NCBI RefSeq assembly: GCF_008312885.1
Contig: NZ_VSSO01000001.1
Location: 434,001-498,000 of the forward strand
Reading direction: 5' to 3'
DNA: 64,000 nt
Source: Lolliginicoccus suaedae
GTDB taxonomy: Bacteria; Actinomycetota; Actinomycetes; Mycobacteriales; Mycobacteriaceae
Within the stretch, counting starts at the first letter, position 1; each line of letters starts with the position of its first letter. The translations under genes were made by a program, and so were the position numbers. Positions 43,121 to 51,496 of this stretch are shown one piece after another. The notes under the pieces are model-generated. The model ran no database searches. It was not told the origin of the DNA and saw only the letters and a list, made by a program, of their open reading frames with translations.

Positions 43121-44767
43121 CTATCGGACGAGCCCGTGCTGGAAGGCGTAGGCGGTCGCGGCCGAGCGGTTCGGCACGCCCAGCTTCCCCAGGATGCTGC
43201 TGACGTGCCGCTCGACGGTCTTCTCGCTCAGCACCAGTCGCGTAGCGATGTCCTTGTTCGTCAGCCCCGCGGCGATGTGCGCGAGCACCTCGTTCTCGCG
43301 CGGGCTCAGGTCTCCTGGGTTCCGCGCATCGGCAAGCACCGCTAGGTCCTGCGCCGCCCCGAGCTCGCTGAATGTCGTGCGCGCTGCTTCCAGCTCGAGC
43401 CGCGCGGTGTCGGTGTCCCCGAGCTCCCAGCAGGCGCGCGCGAGCAACGCGTGGGCGCGCGCGGCCTCATAGGGCGCGCCGAGCTCCTGCCATGCCCGCA
43501 GAGCGGACTGCAGCTCTCGGCATGCCTGCGCGGCCTTGCCCTCGGCCAGCAGCACCGCGGCATCCGACTGGGCCGCGAGTCCTACCAGCAGAGGAGTCGC
43601 CACCGCATCGGCGATCCCGGCGAGCTCGTCCGCTGCCTCGCGAGCGCTGTCCGCCCCACCGGCGGCGAGCATCACCTCGGCCTGCGCGGCCAGCAGCCGG
43701 GCCCGTGCTGGCGGATCCTCGGTCTCGTCGAGCACGCGCCGCAGCGAGGCCTTCGCTGCCTCCAGGTTGCCCTGGGCACGGCGCAGCAGGGCCAGGCCGG
43801 GCTGCGGCGACTGCCCGTGCTCGACAGCAAGGTGGTAAGCCTGCTCGGCCGCGGAATGGTCGCCGCGCAGGCGGTGCAACTCGGCAAGCTGGTAGTAGGC
43901 CATCCCCACCGCGGGCTGCCACGGCTTCGCTAGTCGCTGGACAGCCCGGCGTGCCTCGTCCATTGCCTCGGCCCATTGCCCGTGCCACTGCAGGATCTCG
44001 GAGCGGTGCACGAGGCACTGGCCCCGGTAGAGCACGAGATCGGGCTGGCTGCCGCACCACCGCGACATCGCGGCCGTCCACTCCTGGGAGCGACGAAGAT
44101 CGAGGATCCGTCGGCACTCGATGAGCACGGCACAGTAGATGATGCCGGATGGGATGATCGAGACATCGCCGGTGGTCACTGCCACCATCGCGGAGTCCAG
44201 GAACTCCATCCCCTGGCGCACGTCGCCGCGCTGGATCAAGGCTTGCCCCTGGCCGAGGCTGCTCAGGGCCGCGAGATCGGCATCACCACAAAGGCTTGCG
44301 ATCCGCCCGGCCCGGGAGAACGCCGCGAGTGCTGCCTCGAAGTCTCGCTCGCCGAGCGCCTGGAGCCCGCCGGGCACGAGCAAAAGCCCGCGCTCGGCGC
44401 ATTCCTCGGGCGCATCGTCGAGCGAGTCATGCGCTCGGCCGAGCCAGCCGCCACCGCGCGCGGGCTCCCCGCGCATGATCAGGGAGATCCCTAGCCAGAA
44501 CGCGCACCTCGCTGCGCCTCGCAGGTCGCCACGCTCGAGATGATCCCGATAGGCCCGCTCGAGCGCCGCATCGCTCTCCACGTCCCTTCCTAGTACGTAC
44601 GCTGCTGTCGCGATCAGCTCCACGTCACGGGGATGCATCGGCTCCCGCTCGGCAGCGGCGGCGAGAACGGCGTACGCCTCGGCCCATGCACGGTCGCGGA
44701 AGAGCTCCCTGCCCCTCTCGAGCTGGCAGGGCGGGGCTGTGTTGTCCCGGGATTCGCTGGTCGTCAC
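43121..44767 (-). CDS. TPR-containing LuxR-family transcriptional regulator
   Basis: A 548-residue protein starting at GTG. About 480 residues are tetratricopeptide-like helical repeats (RELFRDRAWAEAYAVLAAAAEREP, FEAALAAFSRAGRIASLCG, AYYQLAELHRLRGDHSAAEQAYHLA, and others). The C-terminal LuxR helix-turn-helix is LSPRENEVLAHIAAGLTNKDIATRLVLSEKTVERHVSSILGKLGV. It lacks the AAA/STAND ATPase of MalT-type regulators. It is divergent from the nitrilase/VOC operon (186 bp apart) and is its likely regulator. The ribosome site is AGAAGGTG. Confidence 0.87.
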   Translation of the reverse strand: MTTSESRDNTAPPCQLERGRELFRDRAWAEAYAVLAAAAEREPMHPRDVELIATAAYVLGRDVESDAALERAYRDHLERGDLRGAARCAFWLGISLIMRGEPARGGGWLGRAHDSLDDAPEECAERGLLLVPGGLQALGERDFEAALAAFSRAGRIASLCGDADLAALSSLGQGQALIQRGDVRQGMEFLDSAMVAVTTGDVSIIPSGIIYCAVLIECRRILDLRRSQEWTAAMSRWCGSQPDLVLYRGQCLVHRSEILQWHGQWAEAMDEARRAVQRLAKPWQPAVGMAYYQLAELHRLRGDHSAAEQAYHLAVEHGQSPQPGLALLRRAQGNLEAAKASLRRVLDETEDPPARARLLAAQAEVMLAAGGADSAREAADELAGIADAVATPLLVGLAAQSDAAVLLAEGKAAQACRELQSALRAWQELGAPYEAARAHALLARACWELGDTDTARLELEAARTTFSELGAAQDLAVLADARNPGDLSPRENEVLAHIAAGLTNKDIATRLVLSEKTVERHVSSILGKLGVPNRSAATAYAFQHGLVR

Positions 44768-44930
44768 GGTGGCACCTTCTTGGAGTCTCTGCCACCTTCC
44801 ACCTTATCCCCGCGCTGGTCCTGTGCTACCGATCAGCGACTGGGTCGATCGGTTGGCCTGTCCTGGTGAAAACGTCCCCCCGAACCATGCAAGGAGGCGC
44901 ATGCTTGCAGGACAACCCTAGGTGGAAGCC

Positions 44931-44957
44931 ATGACGACTGATCCGAGCATCCAATGA
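44931..44957 (+). other. Possible 8-codon leader coupled to nitrilase
   Basis: AGGTGG is followed by ATG ACG ACT GAT CCG AGC ATC CAA TGA, whose stop overlaps the nitrilase ATG (ATGA). The nitrilase start itself has no clear ribosome site, so translation could depend on this short frame. The motif AGGTGGAAG also occurs mirror-wise (CTTCCACCT at 44796-44804) before the divergent LuxR start. Confidence 0.3.
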
Positions 44958-45871
44958 GCAGCCGTGGAACCCTAGCCGTCGCGGCGGTGCAAGCGACACC
45001 GGCATACCTCGATCGCGGTGCCACCCTCGCTGTCGCCATCGAGCACGTAAGGGCGGCAGGCGCGGATGGTGCTGGCCTGGTGGTGTTCCCGGAGTCATTC
45101 GTGCCGGGCTACCCGGACTTCGTGTGGCGCAGCAAGCCGTGGAGCGAGGGCGAGTGGTACGCGCGCTTCCAGGACCAGGCCGTCGACCTCTCGGGATCGG
45201 ATCTCGATGACCTGCGCGCCGCCGCGGAAGCAGCCGGGACGTGGGTGGCACTGGGAATCACCGAGCGCAGCCGATCAGGGTCGCTCTACAACGCAGTGGT
45301 CTACATCGATAGCAGTGGACGGATCGCCGGGGTGCACCGCAAGCTCGTGCCCACCGGGGCCGAGCGCCTGGTGTGGGCGAACGGTACCGGCCCGGTGCTG
45401 ACCGTCGTGGATACCGGCGGTGCGCGGGTCGGTTCGCTGATCTGCTGGGAGGCCTACATGCCACTGGCCCGGGCCGCGCTGTACCAGCAAGGCATCGATG
45501 TGCTTCTCGCCCCGACCTGGGACAATAGTGATGTGTGGGTCTCGACGCTGCGCCACATCGCCAAGGAGGGGCAAGTGTTCGTCGTTGGGGTGTCGGCGTT
45601 CCTGCGCGGCAGCGACATGCCGCGCGATCTTCCCGGCGCCGACGAGATGTATGGCGGCACCGAGGATCACTTGTCCTACGGCAACACCACCATCGTCGCC
45701 CCCGGCGGCGGCATCCTCGAGGGCCCGCTCGTCGGCGAGGCCGGGGTCGTCACCAGCGTGCTCGATCTCGATGCCATCGCCGCGGGGCGCAGAACCTTCG
45801 ACCCCGTCGGGCACTATTCCCGCCCCGACCTCCTCAACCTCACGATCACCAACGATGGAGGCAATCGATGA
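44954..45871 (+). CDS. Nitrilase (carbon-nitrogen hydrolase family)
   Basis: A 305-residue enzyme. The catalytic triad is Glu47 (VVFPESFVPGYPDF), Lys130 (GVHRKLVPTGAERLVW) and Cys164 (LICWEAYMP). The CWE motif and the HRKLxPTxxER text are those of true nitrilases that turn organic nitriles to carboxylic acids and ammonia, rather than amidases. The cytosolic enzyme forms spirals in relatives. It is coupled to a VOC gene (ATGA) and faces a TPR-LuxR regulator, suggesting an inducible pathway for a nitrile compound. Confidence 0.9.
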   Translation: MSSRGTLAVAAVQATPAYLDRGATLAVAIEHVRAAGADGAGLVVFPESFVPGYPDFVWRSKPWSEGEWYARFQDQAVDLSGSDLDDLRAAAEAAGTWVALGITERSRSGSLYNAVVYIDSSGRIAGVHRKLVPTGAERLVWANGTGPVLTVVDTGGARVGSLICWEAYMPLARAALYQQGIDVLLAPTWDNSDVWVSTLRHIAKEGQVFVVGVSAFLRGSDMPRDLPGADEMYGGTEDHLSYGNTTIVAPGGGILEGPLVGEAGVVTSVLDLDAIAAGRRTFDPVGHYSRPDLLNLTITNDGGNR

Positions 45872-46266
45872 GCGCTCAACCCTTCCCCGGCATCGCCCAT
45901 GTGGCCCTGACCGTCCAGTCCCTGGCGGTGAGCCGACCGTGGTACCAGCGACTGATCGGGACCGAACCAGTCATCGACGAGCCCACCGGCGGGGGCTTCC
46001 ACCACACTGTCTTCCAGATCGGCAGCACCCTGATCGGACTGCATGAGCACACCGCCACCGACGACGGTGCCTTCAGCGAGCGGCACCTCGGGCTCGACCA
46101 CCTCGCGTTCGGCTGCGCGGACCGCGCGGAGCTTGTCGCGTGGGGCCAGCGGCTCGACGAGCTGGGCATCGAGCACAGCGAGATCGTGGACGCTCCCTAC
46201 GGCTCGGGGCTGAGCTTCCGCGACCCCGATGGGATCGCCCTGGAATTCTTCGCCCCGCCTAGCTGA
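45868..46266 (+). CDS. VOC-family (glyoxalase/dioxygenase fold) protein
   Basis: A 132-residue single-domain protein. The three metal ligands of the fold can be proposed: His in GIAHVALTV, His in GLDHLAFG and Glu in GIALEFF. It opens with the betaalphabetabetabeta unit and RPWYQRLIG. It overlaps the nitrilase stop by ATGA and so is translated with it. Substrates are unknown; it could process the nitrile-derived product or protect against it. Confidence 0.85.
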   Translation: MSAQPFPGIAHVALTVQSLAVSRPWYQRLIGTEPVIDEPTGGGFHHTVFQIGSTLIGLHEHTATDDGAFSERHLGLDHLAFGCADRAELVAWGQRLDELGIEHSEIVDAPYGSGLSFRDPDGIALEFFAPPS

Positions 46267-46293
46267 TCGCTGGGCGTTCGGCGGCGCACGGTC

Positions 46294-47070
46294 TCAGCAA
46301 GGGATGGGCTTCCACCAGTACACGCCATTGATGCGCCCGCCCGGGTAGCCCTGCCGGCAGCCGGTGTAGCCGGGAGTCAGGGCATCGGTGGTCCAGCCCG
46401 GGCCAGGTCCCGGCGCTGGTGCAGGTGCAGGTGCGGGTGCAGGTGCGGGGGCAGGAGTCAGTGCGCACGTGTTGGTGGTGGCAGCATCCGCGGCCCGGTA
46501 CTGCTGCTCCCGCGCGTGCACGCCGTAGCCATCGCGCGAGTCGTAGCGGGCGATGGCATGCCCTTCGATGAGCTGCCGCAGGCCAGCATCCGTTGTGCCG
46601 ACCTCGATATAGCGGAGCAGGCGATCGTAGCGGTCCCGATCATCGCGTGCCCCCTCTACTAGACGAACCTGCTTGCCCTCGATCAATGCCCGCAGTGCCT
46701 GCTTGGCCGCCTCGAAGCCACACTCGCCAAACTCGGGGGTGTCGATGCCGATGAGCCGGACCTCCTCGCCGCCGACGAGCTCGATGCTGTCCCCATCGAC
46801 AACACGGCTGACGGTCACCAGGACCGGGCCCGCGGGCGGGGCAGGCTCCGTTGGGGGCTGCTGGATCGGTTGTGCCGGGCTTCCGGCTTCGTTGCTTCCA
46901 GGCCCGTCGACGCGATCGGCCGGAGCCTTGGGATCGCGTGGACTGCTCTCAGCGACGGTCGTGGCTTGCTCGGACCGTGGCGCGAGTCCAGCGGGAGCAT
47001 CCGTGGCAATCGACTCGCAGCCGGTGATGAACAGCAGGGGCAGGACCGTGAGAACCAGCAAGCGCCGCAT
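46294..47070 (-). CDS. Thermonuclease-family lipoprotein
   Basis: A 258-residue protein with a lipoprotein signal (LFITGC, Cys18), a disordered Pro/Ser/Glu region to about 82, then a staphylococcal-nuclease domain (83-205): VVDGDSIEL, VRLIGIDTPEFGECGFEAAKQAL, RDRYDRLLRYI. The catalytic Arg/Glu/Asp set of SNase is plausibly kept (Asp110, Glu113). A run of Pro-Ala dipeptides follows and the last 25 residues (GYTGCRQGYPGGRINGVYWWKPIPC) have two cysteines and resemble a small wall- or membrane-surface-binding tail. Start 47070 was chosen for the signal peptide. Confidence 0.8.
   Translation of the reverse strand: MRRLLVLTVLPLLFITGCESIATDAPAGLAPRSEQATTVAESSPRDPKAPADRVDGPGSNEAGSPAQPIQQPPTEPAPPAGPVLVTVSRVVDGDSIELVGGEEVRLIGIDTPEFGECGFEAAKQALRALIEGKQVRLVEGARDDRDRYDRLLRYIEVGTTDAGLRQLIEGHAIARYDSRDGYGVHAREQQYRAADAATTNTCALTPAPAPAPAPAPAPAPGPGPGWTTDALTPGYTGCRQGYPGGRINGVYWWKPIPC
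46415..46455. repeat. Hexanucleotide repeat coding for a Pro-Ala linker
   Basis: Units of GGTGCA or GGTGCG run for about 36 bases and on the minus strand encode alternating Pro and Ala. Such runs can change length by slippage; the reading frame is kept because units are six bases. Confidence 0.7.
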
Positions 47071-47143
47071 GGGGCCGAGGATATCGCCACGGCTCGGGCT
47101 TGGAGGCGGAACCGGGATCCGCCTCCGCTCCCCCGTCGCGACC

Positions 47144-47202
47144 TTCGGAAGTGCTACGAAATATCCCCTCGATCGCGCGCCGGAGGGTGCAAAGCCTCGC
47201 AC
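47144..47202. repeat. Intergenic structured element, copy B
   Basis: The second copy of the element at 31418-31480. CGGAAGTGCTAC and GGGTGCAAAGCCTCGCACAAC are kept, while the middle differs. Its stem is CCCTC...GAGGG, so pairing is maintained with different bases. It lies 24 bp 3' of the ECF42 sigma gene, as copy A lies 3' of the DoxX gene. Confidence 0.6.
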
Positions 47203-47225
47203 AACTGCCACGCGACGGATACCGG

Positions 47226-48368
47226 CTACCTCGACCTGGCGTTGAGCCGCGCGGCCTGCCGCATCAGGTGATCGCGCTCGGGCAAGCTCGTGGCGGCTCG
47301 GGCCGCGTCGGCGTAGAGCCTGGCCGCGGTGTCGAGATCTCCGTCTCGCTCGCGCAGGTGCGCCTCCACCGCGGTGTGGCGCGGCAATCCAGGATCAATC
47401 TGCGCGAGCGCTGCGAGCCCGGCCCGGGGGCCATCGGCCTCTCCGACCGCGACGGCCCGGTTGAGGCGGTGCACGGGGCTGCCGCTCAGGCGCACGAGCT
47501 CGTCGTACCATTCGACGATCTGCGGCCAGTCGGATTCCACGGCGGTGGGCGCGTCTGCGTGCAGGGCGGCGATCGCTGCCTGCGCCTGGTACTCCCCCAG
47601 CCGGTCGCGCCGCAGGGCCGCCTGGATCAGGTCGACGCCCTCGGCGATCATGCGGGTGTCCCACAGTGCGCGGTCCTGCTCGGCGAGCGGCACGAGGCTG
47701 CCGTCGGCGCTGGTCCGCGCGGGGCGGCGGGCGTGGTGGAGAAGCATCAGCGCGAGCAGGCCGACCGCCTCCTCGTGGTTGGTCAGAGCCGCGAGCTGCC
47801 GGGCCAGCCGGATCGCCTCGGCAGCGAGATCGACCTCGCCGGAGTAGCCCTCGTTGAACACCAGGTACAGCACGCGCAGTACCGTCGCGAGATCCCCGGG
47901 CTGGTCGAGGGAGGCACCGGCGATGGTGCGCTTGGCGCGGCTGATGCGCTGGGCCATGGTCGCCTCGGGCACGAGGTAGGCCCGCGCGATCTGGCGGGTG
48001 GTCAGGCCACCGACCGCGCGCAGCGTGAGCGCGACCGCCGAGGCCGGGGCAAGGGCCGGGTGCGCGCACAGGAAATACAGGGAGAGGGTGTCATCGGTCT
48101 CCGTCGCCGGGCCGGGCACGGGCTGGGCATCGACGAGCGCCTCGCGGCGCCGCCGGGACGCATCGGCGCGGGTGGCGTCGAGGAACTTGCGCCACCCGAC
48201 AGCCACCAGCCAGCCCTTGGCATCGCGAGGTGGCTGATCAGGCCAGCGGCGCACCGCCTCGATCATCGCTTCCTGCACGGCATCCTCGGCCGCCGCGAAA
48301 TCAGCCCCGCGCCGGACGAGGATCCCGGTGACCACTGGCACGAGCGTCCGCAGCAGGATCTCGTCCAC
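47226..48368 (-). CDS. ECF42-group RNA polymerase sigma factor
   Basis: A 380-residue sigma factor. Region 2 (about 20-75) has RRGADFAAAEDAVQEAMIEAVRRWPDQPPRDAKGWLVAVGWRKFLD, region 4 (about 110-155) has LTLRAVGGLTTRQIARAYLVPEATMAQRISRAKR. A long C-terminal helical (TPR-like) part follows, with LYLVFNEGYSG, LLALMLLHHARRPART, EYQAQAAIAALHADA and RLNRAVAVGEADGP, which is the hallmark of ECF42 proteins. These have no anti-sigma gene; the C-terminal part is needed for activity. The YciI gene lies 6 bp upstream in the same operon. Confidence 0.93.
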   Translation of the reverse strand: MDEILLRTLVPVVTGILVRRGADFAAAEDAVQEAMIEAVRRWPDQPPRDAKGWLVAVGWRKFLDATRADASRRRREALVDAQPVPGPATETDDTLSLYFLCAHPALAPASAVALTLRAVGGLTTRQIARAYLVPEATMAQRISRAKRTIAGASLDQPGDLATVLRVLYLVFNEGYSGEVDLAAEAIRLARQLAALTNHEEAVGLLALMLLHHARRPARTSADGSLVPLAEQDRALWDTRMIAEGVDLIQAALRRDRLGEYQAQAAIAALHADAPTAVESDWPQIVEWYDELVRLSGSPVHRLNRAVAVGEADGPRAGLAALAQIDPGLPRHTAVEAHLRERDGDLDTAARLYADAARAATSLPERDHLMRQAARLNARSR

Positions 48369-48374
48369 GGCCTG

Positions 48375-48782
48375 TCACTCCGTGATCGTGGGCGGCGCGG
48401 TCAGGAACGGGCGCAGCTCCAGCCATTCGTGGATCGGCTTGCCGCCCGCGCCCGGGGCCGCGGATAGCTCGGCGGCGAGCTCGAGCGCCCGCTCGTAGCT
48501 CTCGACGTCGATCACCATCCAGCCAGCGATCAGGTCCTTGGTCTCGGCGAACGGCCCATCGGTGACCGGTGGCAGGCCCTCGCCGCCGTAGCGGACGAAC
48601 GTGCCCTCCGGCGCGAGGGCGCGGCTGTCGACGAACTCGCCGGTGCCCTTCAGGCGGTCGGCGAAATCCTGCATGTACTGCACATGCGCGGAGATCTCGT
48701 CGGGCGTCCACTCCTCCATCGGCACATCGTTCACCGCCGCGGGAGCTCCCCGGTAGTGCTTGAGCAACAGGTACTTGGCCAT
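48375..48782 (-). CDS. YciI/DGPF-family protein, partner of ECF42
   Basis: A 135-residue alpha-beta dimeric ferredoxin-like protein. VTDGPFAETKDLIAGW is the DGPF motif of this family. ECF42 operons across bacteria contain DGPF proteins and their expression depends on the sigma factor. Function unknown; a small-molecule-binding or hydrolase-like role has been suggested for YciI folds. A good GGAGG precedes the ATG, and an ECF42-type promoter lies upstream (48826-48858). Confidence 0.93.
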   Translation of the reverse strand: MAKYLLLKHYRGAPAAVNDVPMEEWTPDEISAHVQYMQDFADRLKGTGEFVDSRALAPEGTFVRYGGEGLPPVTDGPFAETKDLIAGWMVIDVESYERALELAAELSAAPGAGGKPIHEWLELRPFLTAPPTITE

Positions 48783-48825
48783 GATGTCCTCCTTCGCGCG
48801 GTACAGCCCATTGTGGCTGCTTCAC

Positions 48826-48858
48826 CCCTAGGACGGAGCCGCGCGCGGATTCTCGACA
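48826..48858 (-). promoter_or_regulatory. Putative ECF42 promoter before the first yciI
   Basis: On the minus strand TGTCGA (-35, 48853-48858) is followed after 17 bases by CGTCCTAGGG (-10 region, 48826-48835), 44 bp before the ATG. The same pattern with the same spacing precedes the second yciI gene at 61397-61429. TGTCGA with a CG(A/T)C -10 is, to my knowledge, the motif reported for ECF42 targets. Confidence 0.8.
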
Positions 48859-48890
48859 TGGTGCTGCGGCAGCGCCTCAGCACCGGGATA

Positions 48891-49418
48891 TCAACAGTCC
48901 TGGATCACGGCGGTGACGACGGCGTGCGCGAAGTACGCGAGGCTGGCGGCGAGGATGGCAGCGCCGATGAGCGGCCCGAGGTGACGGGGTGGATCCTTTC
49001 TGGCGGCGAGCAGCGCGGCGTGCGCGAGGATCAGCAGGCCGATGGCGGTAAGCCCGACGATGAAGGGCGGGATCGACGGGTCGGCGACTGCATTGGCGGG
49101 ATCGCTGGTGCTCACGTGGGCGGTGATGGTGTCGCCGTGGTCGTAGCGGCATACGCCTGCGCTATCGTCTCGCCCACCGTAGGAGTATTTGCTCGAGGTA
49201 TACGTGGTTCCGTCATAGATGTAGCGGTACTCGAAGGCGAACCTGGTCCTCGGTGGCTGGTCGGGTGACGTCTGGTAGGTGGTGGAGCGCGCCACGGTAA
49301 CGGTCGCGGGCACCGTGGCGCGCTCCGTCAGCACCGCCTGGTGGAGGACGTAGGCGCCATACCCCGTGGCGAGGAGCCCGAGCACTAGGTGCGCGGCAAC
49401 GAGCTTGATCGGAGTCAT
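48891..49418 (-). CDS. DUF3592-type membrane protein
   Basis: A 175-residue protein with an N-terminal helix (KLVAAHLVLGLLATGYGAYVL), a middle domain (about 35-110; RFAFEYRYIYDGTTYTSSKYSYGG, CRYDHGDTITAHVSTSDPANAV) and two C-terminal helices (IVGLTAIGLLILAHAALLAA, GAAILAASLAYFAHAVVTAV). The YxYxYDGxxY and D-G-xx-VxVxxxxP-xxAV pattern is that of DUF3592. Function unknown. The neighbouring protein at 49430-49924 is of the same type. Confidence 0.72.
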   Translation of the reverse strand: MTPIKLVAAHLVLGLLATGYGAYVLHQAVLTERATVPATVTVARSTTYQTSPDQPPRTRFAFEYRYIYDGTTYTSSKYSYGGRDDSAGVCRYDHGDTITAHVSTSDPANAVADPSIPPFIVGLTAIGLLILAHAALLAARKDPPRHLGPLIGAAILAASLAYFAHAVVTAVIQDC

Positions 49419-49429
49419 GGCCTGGTCCC

Positions 49430-49924
49430 TTATCCCAGCGATCCGTTGAAGCGGGCGAGCCACGCGCCAGCCCCCAGTATCAGGGCGCCAATGGCGAGAG
49501 GTACCCCGGTGGTCCAGTCCGCGCCGCGGCGCAGCACCGCATCGCCGGGATCGTCAGGGTTGTAGTACACCGTGACGCGGCCGCCAACCGGATACGCGGT
49601 GACGGCCTTGGTGGCTGCTTCCGCCGCCTGATCGAATCCACCAGTGGCATCGGGGCCACGCCCGATCGCGTACCGGTTCCCCGTGTACGGCACGCCCGAC
49701 ACCTCGTAGCTGTAGCGCGCCTCCGCGTGGTTGACCGTTTGAGTCCGCGCGCCCTGCTGGTATTCCGACACGATGCGGTGCGAGGTGACCATGCCTTGCG
49801 CGGTGGGCCACCGGTAGGAGGCCAGCCCCGACGACACCATCCATACGCCGACCGCCATCACCAGGCCGCCGATGGCCGCGATGATCCACGGCCCGTATTG
49901 TCGTGCCAGCGCGCCCGCGGTCAC
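49430..49924 (-). CDS. DUF3592-type membrane protein
   Basis: A 164-residue protein starting at GTG, which overlaps the oxidase stop by GTGA. It has an N-terminal helix (WIIAAIGGLVMAVGVWMV), the DUF3592 core (ARYSYEVSGVPYTGNRYAIG, YPVGGRVTVYYNPDDPGDAVL) and a C-terminal helix (VPLAIGALILGAGAWLA). It is 11 bp upstream of the second DUF3592 gene, so the two are probably co-transcribed with the oxidase. Function unknown. Confidence 0.75.
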   Translation of the reverse strand: MTAGALARQYGPWIIAAIGGLVMAVGVWMVSSGLASYRWPTAQGMVTSHRIVSEYQQGARTQTVNHAEARYSYEVSGVPYTGNRYAIGRGPDATGGFDQAAEAATKAVTAYPVGGRVTVYYNPDDPGDAVLRRGADWTTGVPLAIGALILGAGAWLARFNGSLG

Positions 49925-51336
49925 CGGCGCGCGCCCATCAGTCCGCGCCGGCGGGCGAGATCGATGCCGTGGCTGAACACGTTCGCGGGATCGTGCTCGC
50001 GCTTGATCGCGTGGAGCCGGTTCCACGTCTTGCGGTTGAATGCCGAGGTGGCAGCCGCGATGCGTTCCTGGCCCTCGGTGAAGTTCAGGTATCCCGATCG
50101 CTCCGCGAGATGCCCGCGCAACTGCTTCCACGTGTCGCTGAATCGTCTGTCGAGCTCGGCGTCAGCATCAGGCCCAGTGATCAGGCCGACCATCTCCAGC
50201 GAGTAGGCCCCGTCCCGGCCGGAATAGCTGACGGTGCTGTTGGGCTCGCTGATCGCCCCACCGCCGTGGCGCAGCTCGGCGAACAGCATCGGTGATGGTC
50301 CCGGTCCTCCGGTGACCGCGCCGAGCATGGCGTCGAGCACTGCCTCGTCGATGCCGGAGAGCCATTTGCCGTTGGACGCGGCAGGCACCGGGTCGACCGG
50401 ATCCTGGGAGATCTCCGCGCACCGAGCGAAGGGCATGGGGCCGAACATGTCCATCGCGGGGGCGCACCAGGCGCGCCATTCGTCGATCAGGGCCTGGCCC
50501 TCGCCGAGGTCGCCGGAGAAGCAGCCCCGCACGATGGCGAATGCCTTGCCGCGCAAGGGCTCAGGGACGATGTCGAGCGGCGGGAACGCGGTGATGTTGA
50601 ATGCGCTGGTCAGTTCGCGAGGGGCCCGTGCCGACCAATTCTGGAAGAACCCGAACGCCTCGCGGGCCTGATCGATCGGGTACATGAGGTTGCCGGCGTA
50701 GACATCGGTGGCCGGGGCGAGGCGGATCGTTGCCTCGACGACCACTCCGAGGCTTCCACCGCCTGCGCCGCACATCGCCCAGAACAGGTCGGGGTTCTCG
50801 TCCTGGGAGGCGGTCACCGCCCGGCCGTCGGCGAGGACGATCCGCAGCGACGTGACGCTGTCGACGGCGAGCCCGTGCTTGCGGGCGAGCCATCCGAAAC
50901 CACCGCCGAGGGTGTAGCCGATAGCCCCGACGTGCGGCGCGGACCCGAGCAGTGGCGCGAGACCATGCTCCTGGGCCTTCTCGAGCACGGGGTTCCATGC
51001 GGTGCCGCCGCCGATCGTGGCGGTGCGCTGTACCGCATCGATGGTGACGTGATCGAGTCCGGCCATGGTGATCAGGATCGATTGCTCATCGGCGGGGACG
51101 GTGACGCCATGCCCGGTTGATTGCACGACGACCTTGTAGCCGTGCGCGGCGGCGTGGCGCACGGTGGTGATGACGTCGCGCTCGTGGGCGGCGGCGATGA
51201 CGGCCGCGGGCCGGTGGGTCCAGGCCTGGTTCCATGCCTGGCAGGCGTGCGCGTAGTCGCCGTCGCGCCGGACGAGCATCTTGCCGTCGAGGGCGATGCG
51301 CAGTGCGTCGAGGCTGTGCTCGCGGGGACGATCCAT
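49921..51336 (-). CDS. FAD-linked oxidase, berberine bridge enzyme type
   Basis: A 471-residue oxidoreductase. The FAD domain has VVVQSTGHGVTVPADEQSILITMAGLDHVTID (His for covalent flavin attachment in the SGHG-like loop), GSAPHVGAIGYTLGGGFGWLARKHGLAVD and AMCGAGGGSLGVV. The substrate domain follows and the C-terminal YLNFTEGQERIAAATSAFNRKTWNRLHAIKREHDPANVF is the BBE signature. A second covalent Cys link is not evident. It oxidises an alcohol, amine or sugar, substrate unknown. It is divergent from a LuxR-type regulator (160 bp), its likely controller. Confidence 0.88.
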   Translation of the reverse strand: MDRPREHSLDALRIALDGKMLVRRDGDYAHACQAWNQAWTHRPAAVIAAAHERDVITTVRHAAAHGYKVVVQSTGHGVTVPADEQSILITMAGLDHVTIDAVQRTATIGGGTAWNPVLEKAQEHGLAPLLGSAPHVGAIGYTLGGGFGWLARKHGLAVDSVTSLRIVLADGRAVTASQDENPDLFWAMCGAGGGSLGVVVEATIRLAPATDVYAGNLMYPIDQAREAFGFFQNWSARAPRELTSAFNITAFPPLDIVPEPLRGKAFAIVRGCFSGDLGEGQALIDEWRAWCAPAMDMFGPMPFARCAEISQDPVDPVPAASNGKWLSGIDEAVLDAMLGAVTGGPGPSPMLFAELRHGGGAISEPNSTVSYSGRDGAYSLEMVGLITGPDADAELDRRFSDTWKQLRGHLAERSGYLNFTEGQERIAAATSAFNRKTWNRLHAIKREHDPANVFSHGIDLARRRGLMGARR

Positions 51337-51496
51337 GATGTGGCTCCTTGCTGGGTGGGGCGCTGCGCGGTGGGGTGGTGTAGACATTTCCGGATCGCCC
51401 GTGCGGCTGGTATCCCCCTGCTGCCCGGTTTGCCGGGAACCCGCCCCCCTCATCCGGGGGATGGCGCGGCCTGCCCGGGCCCGCTAGCGTTAAGCC

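Noticed and set aside
46415-46455. Possible CRISPR-like or tandem-repeat locus
   Set aside because: Only a hexanucleotide run coding for a Pro-Ala linker; no spacer-repeat structure.
47100-48467. 455-codon plus-strand frame opposite the ECF42 sigma gene
   Set aside because: The minus strand has full sigma regions 2 and 4; the plus frame has no recognisable content.
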